Of a DNA stretch of 64,000 nucleotides, positions 36,719-45,179 are shown piece after piece; within the stretch, counting starts at the first letter, position 1, and the number at the start of each line of letters is the position of its first letter. The translations under genes and the position numbers were made by a program. The DNA is from Polaribacter sp. (GTDB taxonomy: Bacteria > Bacteroidota > Bacteroidia > Flavobacteriales > Flavobacteriaceae): assembly GCA_029238315.1 (NCBI GenBank), contig JAQWGI010000017.1, positions 1 to 64,000 on the forward strand. The letters run 5' to 3'. The notes beneath the pieces are model-generated. The model ran no database searches, had not been told where the DNA came from, and was given only the letters and a program-made list of their open reading frames with translations.

Positions 36719-36794
36719 GTCATTACGAGAAAGAATGACAAAGTAATCTCATTATAAATTAAAAAAATTGCCGCGGCTAACGCCTCGCAATGAC
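36719..36794. repeat. palindromic element, family B
   Basis: A 76-bp element with ends GTCATTACGAG and CTCGCAATGAC and an internal ATTGCCGCGGCTAACGC block. It is different from family A and ends 6 nt before the ACMS decarboxylase start codon. Confidence 0.75.
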
Positions 36795-36800
36795 AGAAAG

Positions 36801-37886
36801 ATGACAAAAAGAAAACTTAGAATAAACGGACATTCACATTTATTGCCGTATCCAGAGCAAATTCCGCAGTTTATGAAAGACAAAGAAATTTTTTGGGTAG
36901 ATAATGAACGCAAACACATGTTGCAAAAAGGATGGAAACGTCCAGTAACAGATTCGAGTTTTTTCCTAGATGAAAAGTTAGCTTGGATGGAAAAAAACCG
37001 ATTAGATCATGCAGTAGTATTGAATCTTTCTCAGTTATACGGAAACGGTTTACGCTTAGAGGAAATGAAAAAAGCATTGCGTTTTCAAAATGATTTCAAT
37101 GCAAAAGTACAACACGATCATCCCTCAAAGTTTACCTGTGGATTTGTAGTGCATCCTGGTTTTATTCAAGGAGCTTTATGGGAAATTGAGCGTTGTGTAA
37201 ACGAATTAGGTTTAAAAGTTTTGTGTTTGCCAACACATTTTATGGATTCTATTGGGCAATGGCGTTGTGTGTTTGATCAAGAAAATGATCCTATTTTTGA
37301 ATTGGCAAATAAATACAAATTAGCGATTGAAATTCATCCATACGACGGAGATAAAATGATAAAGCTAGAAAACACTGCTTGGCGTTTTCATCTAATTTGG
37401 ATGCTGGCGCAATGTGGTGATGCGTATCATTTTTATACTTTAAACGGAATGCAAGAGCGTTTTCCTAATATTAGAACTTGTTTTGCACATGGTGGTCAAT
37501 TAGCGCAAATGAATTTGGGAAGAAGAATTCAGGGTTTTGATGGACGACCAGATTTATTTGAAGGGAAAACACATCCTAGAAAAGCAGTTGGGCATCCTAA
37601 TATTTATTTTGACACCTTAGTACACGATACAGATTCATTAAAACTAATGATTGAGAGGCAAGGTTCTAATCAGGTAATTATGGGTTTAGATGATCCATAT
37701 CCGTTAGGGGAAATGGAAAGTGATGCGCAATCTTCATATCCGGGTAAACTTTTAGATTTAGCGATTGAGCGTAACTTAATTAATAAACAACAATACCACG
37801 AAATTTGGGAAGACAACACGTTGCGTTGGCTTTTTGGAGATGATGAACAGGCCAAAAAAGATTTAGTAACAAAAATATTTTCATAA
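36801..37886 (+). CDS. 2-amino-3-carboxymuconate-6-semialdehyde decarboxylase (ACMSD)
   Basis: A zinc amidohydrolase-fold decarboxylase converting ACMS to 2-aminomuconate semialdehyde, diverting it from quinolinate. I start it at ATG 36801 (361 residues), because the longer frame reads through repeat sequence. Metal and active-site residues are His11 and His13 (NGHSH), His179 (IEIHPYD), His230 (CFAHGGQ) and Asp297 (GLDDPYPLGE). It is the last gene of the cluster and is followed by a perfect terminator. Confidence 0.93.
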   Translation: MTKRKLRINGHSHLLPYPEQIPQFMKDKEIFWVDNERKHMLQKGWKRPVTDSSFFLDEKLAWMEKNRLDHAVVLNLSQLYGNGLRLEEMKKALRFQNDFNAKVQHDHPSKFTCGFVVHPGFIQGALWEIERCVNELGLKVLCLPTHFMDSIGQWRCVFDQENDPIFELANKYKLAIEIHPYDGDKMIKLENTAWRFHLIWMLAQCGDAYHFYTLNGMQERFPNIRTCFAHGGQLAQMNLGRRIQGFDGRPDLFEGKTHPRKAVGHPNIYFDTLVHDTDSLKLMIERQGSNQVIMGLDDPYPLGEMESDAQSSYPGKLLDLAIERNLINKQQYHEIWEDNTLRWLFGDDEQAKKDLVTKIFS

Positions 37887-37916
37887 AAAAACCTTCTCTT
37901 AAGAGAAGGTTTTTTA
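37885..37916. terminator. perfect palindromic terminator, bidirectional
   Basis: AAAAAACCTTCTC and GAGAAGGTTTTTT form a perfect stem flanked by A and T runs. It can stop both the kynurenine cluster (+) and the yceI transcript (-). Confidence 0.9.
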
Positions 37917-37929
37917 TGTGTTTTTATTT

Positions 37930-38559
37930 TTATTTAAAAGTTGTATGAATGTTTATGGCAACTTCACTCCAAGTTTTTGAAATTCCGTCTGCACCTTTGT
38001 GCAATTCTTTACACACATCATTTATTGATTCTACAGCTTTCTGACCATTCCAATTATCTAAATTCATTGTAGCATTTAATTGAAACTTCTTCTCTACTAG
38101 AGTATAGGTAAAAGGTAATTCTGCAGTAACACTATTCATTGTAATAGTTGCAATACCAGTTTTATCATCTGTTAAAGTTATCTTTCCAGAAAGTAGTTTT
38201 GTGTTGTCCATTACACCAAAGAAAAACTTTTTCAATTTGTAATCTCTATCCGATAAATTCGTAAAAAGACTGCTAACAGGTATTGAGAATTCTACATTGT
38301 TAATTGCTTCTTTGGCAGTATTTCCTTCGCCGTTATTAGTGATATTTACTTTTTTAAATTCTCCATTAACACCAACTTTATCAGTTGTTTTGTAGGCGGT
38401 CCAACCAATAGTATTTTGCGCTGTTTTTAAAGAATAAGGTGCCACCTTTACTTGTTTTTTGACGTTCTCTTTATTGTCTTCAGATTTTTTTTCTGTTTTA
38501 CAAGAAGTTAGTTGAAAAGAAATTAAGCTTAGTAGTGCAATAAATAATAATTTTTTCAT
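37930..38559 (-). CDS. YceI-family lipoprotein
   Basis: A 209-residue lipoprotein (Cys20 in FQLTSCKTEKK) with an acidic/basic linker and a YceI-like lipocalin domain (about 42-209, NTIGWTAYKTTDKVGVNGEF). YceI proteins bind isoprenoid or amide lipids, and the ligand here is unknown. It is the last gene of a leftward run of lipid and membrane genes, 9 nt after the acyl-CoA-binding protein gene, so co-transcription is likely. Confidence 0.8.
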   Translation of the reverse strand: MKKLLFIALLSLISFQLTSCKTEKKSEDNKENVKKQVKVAPYSLKTAQNTIGWTAYKTTDKVGVNGEFKKVNITNNGEGNTAKEAINNVEFSIPVSSLFTNLSDRDYKLKKFFFGVMDNTKLLSGKITLTDDKTGIATITMNSVTAELPFTYTLVEKKFQLNATMNLDNWNGQKAVESINDVCKELHKGADGISKTWSEVAINIHTTFK

Positions 38560-38568
38560 GATATCAGT

Positions 38569-38832
38569 TTATAGTTGTTTTACAATCTTAATGTATTCTT
38601 TTTTTGCATTTTCAATAGATGTGCCTCTTAGTTGAATCCAAGCATTTAGTTTAAAGCCATCTCTAAGATCTAATTCATTAGTTTCTATGTATTCTGGATT
38701 ATTATCTCCATAGGTTGCTTGTTTGTAGTAAGCATAAATTTTTAACATTATATCAGGAGCAAATTGATCTTGAGATAATGAAGAAACGATTTTATAAGCT
38801 TCTTGAAATTGTATGTCTATTGATTTACTCAT
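38569..38832 (-). CDS. acyl-CoA-binding protein
   Basis: An 87-residue four-helix protein of the ACBP family that sequesters long-chain acyl-CoA. It shows LYxxYKQAT-like YAYYKQATYGDN (about 29-40) and KLNAWIQLRGTSIENAKKEYI. ACBP is common in eukaryotes and patchy in bacteria. It starts 3 nt after psd in the same transcript, supporting a phospholipid-synthesis role. Confidence 0.9.
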   Translation of the reverse strand: MSKSIDIQFQEAYKIVSSLSQDQFAPDIMLKIYAYYKQATYGDNNPEYIETNELDLRDGFKLNAWIQLRGTSIENAKKEYIKIVKQL

Positions 38833-38835
38833 GCT

Positions 38836-39486
38836 TTATTTGTGTGCAACTAATTGTTCTCCTCCTTTTACTTTGTCGCCAATTTTTACGTCAATTTTAG
38901 TATTTAAAGGTAAAAATAAATCTACTCTAGATCCAAACTTAATAAAACCAGCATCAGTTCCTTGAATGACTTCTTGCCCTTCTTCTGCATAATTTACAAT
39001 TCTCTTTGCTAATGCGCCTGCAATTTGTCTGTATAAAACCTGCCCAAACACTTTATTTTCTAGTACAATTGTAGTTCTTTCATTTTCAGTTGATGCCTTT
39101 GGATGCCAGGCAACTAAATACTTTCCAGGATGATATTTACTGTATTTAACAGTCCCGCTCAAGGCATATCTAGTTACATGAACGTTTAATGGAGACATAA
39201 AAATCGAAACTTGTAATCTTTTATCTTTAAAAAATTCTGGTTCTTCAACTTCTTCAATTACAACTACTTTACCATCAACAGGTGCAATAATTTGAGTATC
39301 ATTAATTGTTGTAGTTCTTTTAGGGTTTCTAAAAAACTGAAGTACAATAATGTATAGAAATATTAGCACAATTTGAATAGACATTGTTATCCACTCTATA
39401 TTGATGAATTTTTCTGCTAATAAGATTCCAGCAACAATAATTAATGAGGTTACTGTAATAATTTTAAATCCTTCTTTATGAAACAT
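38836..39486 (-). CDS. psd: phosphatidylserine decarboxylase proenzyme
   Basis: A 216-residue short-type (PSD-B-like) enzyme making phosphatidylethanolamine. Two N-terminal hydrophobic segments (about 10-26, 33-52) anchor it. The conserved APVDGKVV and HVTRY motifs are present. The autocleavage site is Gly185-Ser186 in IKFGSRVDLF, where serine becomes the pyruvoyl group. It lies 15 nt after cdsA, the enzyme supplying CDP-diacylglycerol upstream in the pathway. Confidence 0.93.
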   Translation of the reverse strand: MFHKEGFKIITVTSLIIVAGILLAEKFINIEWITMSIQIVLIFLYIIVLQFFRNPKRTTTINDTQIIAPVDGKVVVIEEVEEPEFFKDKRLQVSIFMSPLNVHVTRYALSGTVKYSKYHPGKYLVAWHPKASTENERTTIVLENKVFGQVLYRQIAGALAKRIVNYAEEGQEVIQGTDAGFIKFGSRVDLFLPLNTKIDVKIGDKVKGGEQLVAHK

Positions 39487-39501
39487 ATAGGTTCAGTTTT
39501 T

Positions 39502-40302
39502 TTAAATGATGAAGTATAAGTACAAATATACAAATGGTGCGGCAAAAAACAAGCTATCTAATCTATCTAGTAAGCCACCATGCCCAGGCATAATACTTCC
39601 ACTGTCTTTGATATTTGCTTGTCTTTTAAATTTTGATTCAATTAAGTCTCCAATAGTTCCAAAAACAGATAAAATTATTGCGATAATTATCCAATCTAGT
39701 AAGTCAATATTTGAATTGTTAGATTGATTTGAAATAATGCATGCTGCTAAAATAGAAAACACTAATCCGCCTATAAAACCTTCTATAGTTTTTTTAGGAG
39801 AAACACTTTTAAATAATTTTCTTTTTCCTAGATTTTTACCAACAATAAATGCAAAACTGTCATTTACCCATATAAATATTAATGTGCAAATTAGAATTTC
39901 TGATTCATATTCACCAAAAATAAAAGGTATTGAGATTAGAAAATAAAAAGGAAAAATTAAATAGATTAATTGTAAAAATAAACGTTGCAAGATGTTCTCT
40001 TCTTTAATTTTTTTTAAGCTAAAAAGTAAATACATTAAAATAGCTAAGCCAGTTATTGTAAAGCTAATCACTGAAATTATTGGGAAGCTTTCAATCGGGT
40101 AATTAATGAGGTAGATCATTATTCCAAAAAAAAGGTATGGAATAATGCTATTAGACTTAATAATTTTTGAGAATTCCCAAATACAAATAACCCCAAAGAT
40201 ACTTGCTAAAGTAATATAGCTTTTTGCATCGTATAGAATTGCAAATAAGAAAAGAGTAACATAAACAAATCCAGAAATAGATCTTGTTATTAAGTTGCGC
40301 AT
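39502..40302 (-). CDS. cdsA: phosphatidate cytidylyltransferase
   Basis: A polytopic enzyme making CDP-diacylglycerol from phosphatidate and CTP. From ATG 40302 it has 266 residues, and the frame is open to an earlier ATG at 40317. The C-terminal CDS signature is clear: SPKKTIEGFIGG, GDLIESKFKR and KDSGSIMPGHGGLLDRLDS. The later start lies 1 nt after the LUD gene stop, so I prefer it. Confidence 0.93.
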   Translation of the reverse strand: MRNLITRSISGFVYVTLFLFAILYDAKSYITLASIFGVICIWEFSKIIKSNSIIPYLFFGIMIYLINYPIESFPIISVISFTITGLAILMYLLFSLKKIKEENILQRLFLQLIYLIFPFYFLISIPFIFGEYESEILICTLIFIWVNDSFAFIVGKNLGKRKLFKSVSPKKTIEGFIGGLVFSILAACIISNQSNNSNIDLLDWIIIAIILSVFGTIGDLIESKFKRQANIKDSGSIMPGHGGLLDRLDSLFFAAPFVYLYLYFII

Positions 40303-40303
40303 A

Positions 40304-40894
40304 TTAAAAATCTTCAAACAGCAGCAAATATAAGTTTTTTGAATTACTGTTTCCGTAATTTAAGAAATTATCGTCTTTTTTTTGCAAAGAATAATTTTTT
40401 ACAGCACTAATATTTGTAGGAATATTATTTTTAGAGTTTGTTTTAATACCTGTTAGGCCTTCGCCAGTGTTTTTTACTAGTTGACTCGTAGATGCATATA
40501 CTACGAAATGATCTGAAAGTGTGGCTAATTTTTTACTTCTTATTTGGTTAGAAGAAAAAAGCACGTCACCATTGTCTGCAATTAAATGCTCACAAGTGGT
40601 TAGAAATGGCGCAGAATAATTGATGTCTGACTTTGTATCAATACCAATTTTTTTTGTGATTTTATTCAGGTTTTTATCAAGACAAACTAATTCGTTCCAG
40701 TTATTTTCTTGAATAATATTTTTTAGGTGAAACTCTATTTCTTCTTTTTTTGTGCAATATAAAAACTTACCTCCTTTTTCTAAAAAGTAGTGCACAAAAG
40801 AATCATCTAAAGATAAATTAACCTCTTGTTTTTTGGCTAATTTCTCTTCAGATGATTCTTTAGATATATTAAATACTTTTTTTAAAAAGCTCAT
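40304..40894 (-). CDS. LUD-domain protein (LutC/YkgG-like)
   Basis: A 196-residue LUD-fold protein with the family core NGDVLFSSNQIRSKKL and LSDHFVVYAS (about 115-140). LutC relatives take part in lactate utilisation with LutAB iron-sulfur proteins, but those partners are absent here. It is lodged between ftsH and cdsA in the same leftward run, 27 nt after ftsH. Its role in this context is unknown. Confidence 0.75.
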   Translation of the reverse strand: MSFLKKVFNISKESSEEKLAKKQEVNLSLDDSFVHYFLEKGGKFLYCTKKEEIEFHLKNIIQENNWNELVCLDKNLNKITKKIGIDTKSDINYSAPFLTTCEHLIADNGDVLFSSNQIRSKKLATLSDHFVVYASTSQLVKNTGEGLTGIKTNSKNNIPTNISAVKNYSLQKKDDNFLNYGNSNSKNLYLLLFEDF

Positions 40895-40921
40895 TTTTAA
40901 TGAAAAAATATTTTTTTAAAA

Positions 40922-42892
40922 TTACTCTTCAGTCGGTTCTTCTAACGTAGTTTTTTTTTCTTTAGTTTCTTCTTCTTCTTCTTCTTCTTCTTCTTTTTCA
41001 AAGGGTCTTTTTCCAAATACCTTTACTAGGTCATCCTTGAAGATAACTTCTTTTTCAAGTAACAATTCAGCTAAAATAGTTAATTTCTCTTTATGTTTAT
41101 TTAATAAATCAATAGCTCTTTGGTATTGAGCTTCAATCATTTTAGATATTTCCTTGTCAATTGTCTTTGCAGTTTCTTCACTATATGGTTTTACAAAAGC
41201 ATCGTTTCCAGACGAATCATAATAGGTGATATTACCAACCTCATCATTTAATCCATAAACTGTAACCATTGCTCTTGCTTGCTTGGTTACTTTTTCTAGG
41301 TCACTTAGAGCACCTGTAGAAATTTTATCAAAAATAATTTTCTCTGCGGCTCTTCCACCTAGAGTTGCACACATTTCATCTAGCATTTGCTCGGTTTGAA
41401 CAATCATTCTTTCTGCTGGTAAATACCATGCTGCACCTAAAGATTGTCCTCTAGGCACAATAGTTACTTTTACAAGTGGAGCTGCATGTTCTAGCATCCA
41501 GCTAACAGTTGCATGGCCTGCTTCATGATATGCAATTGCTTCTTTTTCTTTGGGTGTAATTACTTTGTTTTTCTTTTCAAGACCACCAACAATTCTATCA
41601 ACTGCATCTAAGAAATCTTGATGTTCTATTGCTTTTTTATTGTTTCTTGCAGCTATTAATGCAGCTTCGTTACACATGTTTGCAATATCAGCTCCAGAAA
41701 AACCAGGTGTTTGTTGTGCTAAAGATTCAATATTTACATCATCTCCTAATTTTAAAGGTTTGATGTGTACTTCAAAAATAGCCTGACGCTCATTAATGTC
41801 AGGTAAATCAACATAAATCTGTCTATCAAAACGTCCTGCTCTCATTAAGGCTTTGTCTAAAACATCTGCACGGTTTGTCGCAGCCAAAACAATAACATTA
41901 GTATCCGTTCCAAAACCATCCATTTCTGTTAAAAGTTGATTCAATGTGTTTTCACGTTCATCGTTTCCTCCTGTCATGCTATTCTTACCACGGGCTCTAC
42001 CTATTGCATCTATTTCATCTATAAATATAATTGAAGGTGATTTTTGAGCTGCTTGTTTAAATAAGTCTCTGACACGAGAAGCACCTACACCTACAAACAT
42101 TTCTACAAAATCTGACCCAGAAAGAGAGAAAAAAGGTACGCCAGCTTCTCCAGCAACAGCTTTAGCTAGTAATGTTTTTCCTGTTCCAGGAGATCCTACT
42201 AACAAAGCTCCTTTTGGAATTTTACCACCAAGTGCTGTATACTTTTCTGGGTTTTTTAAGAAGTCTACAATCTCTTGAACCTCTTCTTTTGCACCTTCTA
42301 ATCCTGCAACATCTTTGAAGCTTGTTTTTACTTTTGTGTCTTTATCAAAAAGTTTTGCTTTAGATTTTCCAATACTAAATATTTGTCCGCCTCCAGCACC
42401 CCCAGCACCTCCACCAGACATTCTTCTCATGAAAAATAACCAAATGGCAATTAAAATAATAAAAGGTAAAAATGCAAAGATTTGATCCATGAAGCTAGTT
42501 TGCTCTATATGTTTTACATCGAACTCTAGCGCATTTTTATTTCTTGCTTCTGAAAGTTGATTTTCAAAGTTTTGTAAATCACCAAAATCATATGCAAAAG
42601 CTGGTGCTTTTTGATTAAAAACGCCTCTCTTTTTGTATTGCTTATAAGCTTCTTTTTCTAGCGCAAGATCTGTTAAATAAATTTGAGCTACTGTTCTATT
42701 TACAATAACAATTTCTTTGATATCATTTTCAATTAAAACTTGAGAAAATTTATTTGTAGAAATATTTTTAGATGCTGCATCTCCAGAGTTTAAAAACTGA
42801 AACCCAATTAAAAGCACAAAAATTGCACCGTAAACCCAATAGAAATTAATCTTGGGCATGTTTTTTTTATTGTTATTTTTAGAATCACTCAT
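40922..42892 (-). CDS. ftsH: ATP-dependent zinc metalloprotease FtsH
   Basis: A membrane-anchored AAA+ protease for quality control of membrane and some soluble proteins. It has 656 residues, with transmembrane segments at about 17-34 and 138-155 around a periplasmic domain. These are followed by Walker A GSPGTGKT (233-240), Walker [13 protein letters not shown], arginine fingers in RAGRFDR, and zinc motif HEAGH (456-460). The C-terminus is a long Glu-rich tail encoded by a trinucleotide repeat. It follows rsfS by 23 nt and leads into the LUD/cdsA/psd genes. Confidence 0.97.
   Translation of the reverse strand: MSDSKNNNKKNMPKINFYWVYGAIFVLLIGFQFLNSGDAASKNISTNKFSQVLIENDIKEIVIVNRTVAQIYLTDLALEKEAYKQYKKRGVFNQKAPAFAYDFGDLQNFENQLSEARNKNALEFDVKHIEQTSFMDQIFAFLPFIILIAIWLFFMRRMSGGGAGGAGGGQIFSIGKSKAKLFDKDTKVKTSFKDVAGLEGAKEEVQEIVDFLKNPEKYTALGGKIPKGALLVGSPGTGKTLLAKAVAGEAGVPFFSLSGSDFVEMFVGVGASRVRDLFKQAAQKSPSIIFIDEIDAIGRARGKNSMTGGNDERENTLNQLLTEMDGFGTDTNVIVLAATNRADVLDKALMRAGRFDRQIYVDLPDINERQAIFEVHIKPLKLGDDVNIESLAQQTPGFSGADIANMCNEAALIAARNNKKAIEHQDFLDAVDRIVGGLEKKNKVITPKEKEAIAYHEAGHATVSWMLEHAAPLVKVTIVPRGQSLGAAWYLPAERMIVQTEQMLDEMCATLGGRAAEKIIFDKISTGALSDLEKVTKQARAMVTVYGLNDEVGNITYYDSSGNDAFVKPYSEETAKTIDKEISKMIEAQYQRAIDLLNKHKEKLTILAELLLEKEVIFKDDLVKVFGKRPFEKEEEEEEEEETKEKKTTLEEPTEE
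40968..40994. repeat. trinucleotide microsatellite in the ftsH 3' end
   Basis: About nine TTC units on the plus strand encode consecutive Glu residues in the FtsH tail. Confidence 0.85.
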
Positions 42893-42915
42893 GTGTTGCT
42901 TTCTTAACTTTTTAT

Positions 42916-43287
42916 TTATTTAGTAGGGCTAATTGTTGTAATTTTTGCATCACCCCAAAGACTTTCGATATCGTAATATTCTCTAATTTGTTTTTGAAAT
43001 ACATGTACCACTACATTTACATAATCCATTAAAACCCATTCTGAGTTTACTTCTCCTTCTACATGCCAAGGTTTATCTTTTAAACTTTTACTCACAACTT
43101 TTTGTATGGAGCCTGAAATAGCTTTTACTTGTGTGTTAGAATTTCCTGAACAAATTATAAAATAATCGCAAACTGTATTTTCAATTTCTCTTAAATCTAA
43201 TAGTTGTACATCTTCTCCTTTTACATCATCAATTCCTCTAATTATTTCAGCAATTAATTCGTCTGTGTTTATTTTTTTGATCGCCAT
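42916..43287 (-). CDS. rsfS: ribosome silencing factor
   Basis: A 123-residue RsfS/Iojap protein, which binds ribosomal protein L14 and blocks subunit joining when nutrients are short. Motifs include VQLLDLREIENTVCDYFIICSG, SNTQVKAI and WVLMDYVNVVVHVF. A TAACTTTG -7-like box (minus strand, 43317-43310) lies 22 nt before the start. It begins the leftward ftsH run and is divergent from birA. Confidence 0.94.
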   Translation of the reverse strand: MAIKKINTDELIAEIIRGIDDVKGEDVQLLDLREIENTVCDYFIICSGNSNTQVKAISGSIQKVVSKSLKDKPWHVEGEVNSEWVLMDYVNVVVHVFQKQIREYYDIESLWGDAKITTISPTK

Positions 43288-43374
43288 TAAAATTCTTTAA
43301 TATTTAAAACAAAGTTATTGTTTTTTTATGATTATTTTGCGCTATGTTCTACATGTTTGTAGAATTTTTAACAT

Positions 43375-44103
43375 ATGAAGATAATCAAACTTAATGCCAT
43401 CGACTCTACCAATTCTTTTTTGAAAGAAATGGCACAAAGTGGTCCGTTAGAAAACTTTACTGTGCTGGTTGCAAAAGCACAGACTAAAGGTAGAGGGCAA
43501 ATGGGGACTAGTTGGATTTCTGAGCCCAATAAAAACTTGTTGTGTAGCGTTTTTGTTAAGTTTGAAGACTTGTCGATTGCACATCAAGTATTCGTAAATT
43601 ACGCAGTTTCTGTTGCGGTAGCTAATGTGTTAAATACTTATAAAGTACCTAAAATAAGTATTAAGTGGCCAAACGACATTTTGTCATCAAATAAAAAAAT
43701 ATGTGGCCTTTTGGTAGAAAGTGTCATGCAAAAAGGATGTATTAAGTCTTCTGTGATTGGAATTGGCCTAAATGTCAATCAAATTAATTTTCCAGTAAAT
43801 TTTAATGCCACCTCTGTTTTAAAGGAAACAAACAGAGAAACAGATCTAGACGTGTTTCTAAAAGATATTATTACAGAGTTGAAAATCCAAATATCCTTTA
43901 TAAATAAAATTCCTAAAGAAGATTTAAAGCGAAATTATTTAAACTTATTGTATAAAAAACACACCCCAACTATGTTTAAGAACAGCAAGGGTGTTTTATT
44001 TATGGGTAAAATTTTAGGGGTTTCTTCAATAGGAAAACTTCAAGTAGAACTCGAAGATGAATCCTTAAAAGAATTCGGAATTAAAGAAATTTCGTTTGCT
44101 TAA
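43375..44103 (+). CDS. birA: biotin-[acetyl-CoA carboxylase] ligase
   Basis: A 242-residue biotin protein ligase lacking the N-terminal DNA-binding domain of E. coli BirA, so it should not act as a repressor. Signature segments are AKAQTKGRGQMGTSWIS, ISIKWPNDIL and KKICGLLVES, with GIGLNVNQ. The last 4 bases overlap the convergent SRPBCC gene. Confidence 0.92.
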   Translation: MKIIKLNAIDSTNSFLKEMAQSGPLENFTVLVAKAQTKGRGQMGTSWISEPNKNLLCSVFVKFEDLSIAHQVFVNYAVSVAVANVLNTYKVPKISIKWPNDILSSNKKICGLLVESVMQKGCIKSSVIGIGLNVNQINFPVNFNATSVLKETNRETDLDVFLKDIITELKIQISFINKIPKEDLKRNYLNLLYKKHTPTMFKNSKGVLFMGKILGVSSIGKLQVELEDESLKEFGIKEISFA

Positions 44104-44489
44104 AGTTTAGAAATATTTTCTGTCAATATTTCAATGAATTTTGTCAATGGTTTTTTAACCATCATTGCCATCATTGGGTTAAAATCTCCTTTAAAAATTA
44201 GTTGAACTTCACTTTTATTTTCACTTAATTCACTTATGTTAGCTGATAACGTAAAAGGTAATTTACTGCTTGCAGCGCCTAGGGTAATGTTTGAAAATTC
44301 CGTTTTTTCCTTTAAAACCAATCTAATTTCTGGCATTCCTTTAATTGCAAATAAAAACGAATCCCCTTCAACCTGAAATTTTTGGATATTCTCTGGCATC
44401 AGTTGTTCAAAATTTTGAAGGTTTGTTAAAAATTCAAAAATCTCTTTCGAAGATTTTGCTGCCGTAACTTTTGTGCTTTCTAAATTCAT
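44100..44489 (-). CDS. SRPBCC-fold protein
   Basis: A 129-residue START/Bet v1-like protein. I start it at ATG 44489, and the frame is open to 44516 inside pyrE. The pattern LESTKVTAAKSSKEIFEFLTNLQNFEQLMP is a typical opening of this ligand-binding fold. No enzyme motif was seen. It lies 10 nt after pyrE and is probably co-transcribed with it. Confidence 0.7.
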   Translation of the reverse strand: MNLESTKVTAAKSSKEIFEFLTNLQNFEQLMPENIQKFQVEGDSFLFAIKGMPEIRLVLKEKTEFSNITLGAASSKLPFTLSANISELSENKSEVQLIFKGDFNPMMAMMVKKPLTKFIEILTENISKL

Positions 44490-44499
44490 TTTTCTTGTT

Positions 44500-45141
44500 T
44501 TATTGATTCCACTCACTTGGGCTCTTTCTCCAGTCTTGTAAAGTATTTAATTCTTTTTCTGAGATATAATGACTATCTAAAGCTTGTTCTAGCAAGTGTT
44601 CGTAGCTACTTAATGTAGTTAGCTCTATATTACTTTCTTTAAAATTTTTATTAGCAATTTCAAATCCGTAAGTAAAAATAGCAACCATTCCTTTTATATT
44701 GACATCAGTTTCTTTTAAAGCATCTACTGCTTGTAAGCTGCTTTTTCCTGTGCTAATTAAATCTTCGATTACAACCACATTCTGGCCTTTTTCTAGATGG
44801 CCTTCAATTTGATTTTTACGACCATGCTTTTTTGCCTCTGGCCTAACATATACAAAAGGAACTCCTAGTTCTTGTGCTACTAAAACACCTATAGCAATTG
44901 CGCCAGTTGCAACTCCTGCAATTACATCTGGTTTGCCGTGTTTTTGTTCTACTAGTTTTGCAATTTCTTCTTTTAAGAAATTACGAACAGCCGGAAAAGA
45001 TAATGTAATTCTATTATCACAGTAGATTGGAGATTTCCAACCAGAAGCCCAGTTAAATGGTTCAGAAGGGCTTAGTTTTATAGCTTTTATTTGCAATAAA
45101 AACTCAGCTGTTTTTTTTGCAGTATCTTTGTTTAAAATCAT
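44500..45141 (-). CDS. pyrE: orotate phosphoribosyltransferase
   Basis: A 213-residue enzyme adding PRPP to orotate in pyrimidine synthesis. It shows the PRPP motif VVVIEDLISTGKSS, the upstream GVATGAIAIGVLVA and YVRPEAKKHGRKNQ. Its ATG overlaps the 5' region of the divergent NUDIX gene. A TACATTTG -7 box just upstream would make the mRNA almost leaderless. Confidence 0.94.
   Translation of the reverse strand: MILNKDTAKKTAEFLLQIKAIKLSPSEPFNWASGWKSPIYCDNRITLSFPAVRNFLKEEIAKLVEQKHGKPDVIAGVATGAIAIGVLVAQELGVPFVYVRPEAKKHGRKNQIEGHLEKGQNVVVIEDLISTGKSSLQAVDALKETDVNIKGMVAIFTYGFEIANKNFKESNIELTTLSSYEHLLEQALDSHYISEKELNTLQDWRKSPSEWNQ
45123..45130 (+). promoter_or_regulatory. -7 box for the NUDIX gene, inside pyrE
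   Basis: TATCTTTG fits TANNTTTG exactly and lies in pyrE codons 4-7 read on the other strand. The -33 match is unclear. Confidence 0.45.
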
Positions 45142-45145
45142 GCCG

Positions 45146-45179
45146 CAAATGTATAAAGTTTTTGTAAATGATAAGCCAA
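45146..45179 (-). promoter_or_regulatory. pyrE promoter overlapping the NUDIX start
   Basis: On the minus strand TTG (45179-45177), 23 bases, then TACATTTG (45153-45146). The -7 box ends 4 nt before the pyrE ATG and covers the NUDIX ATG. Confidence 0.5.
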
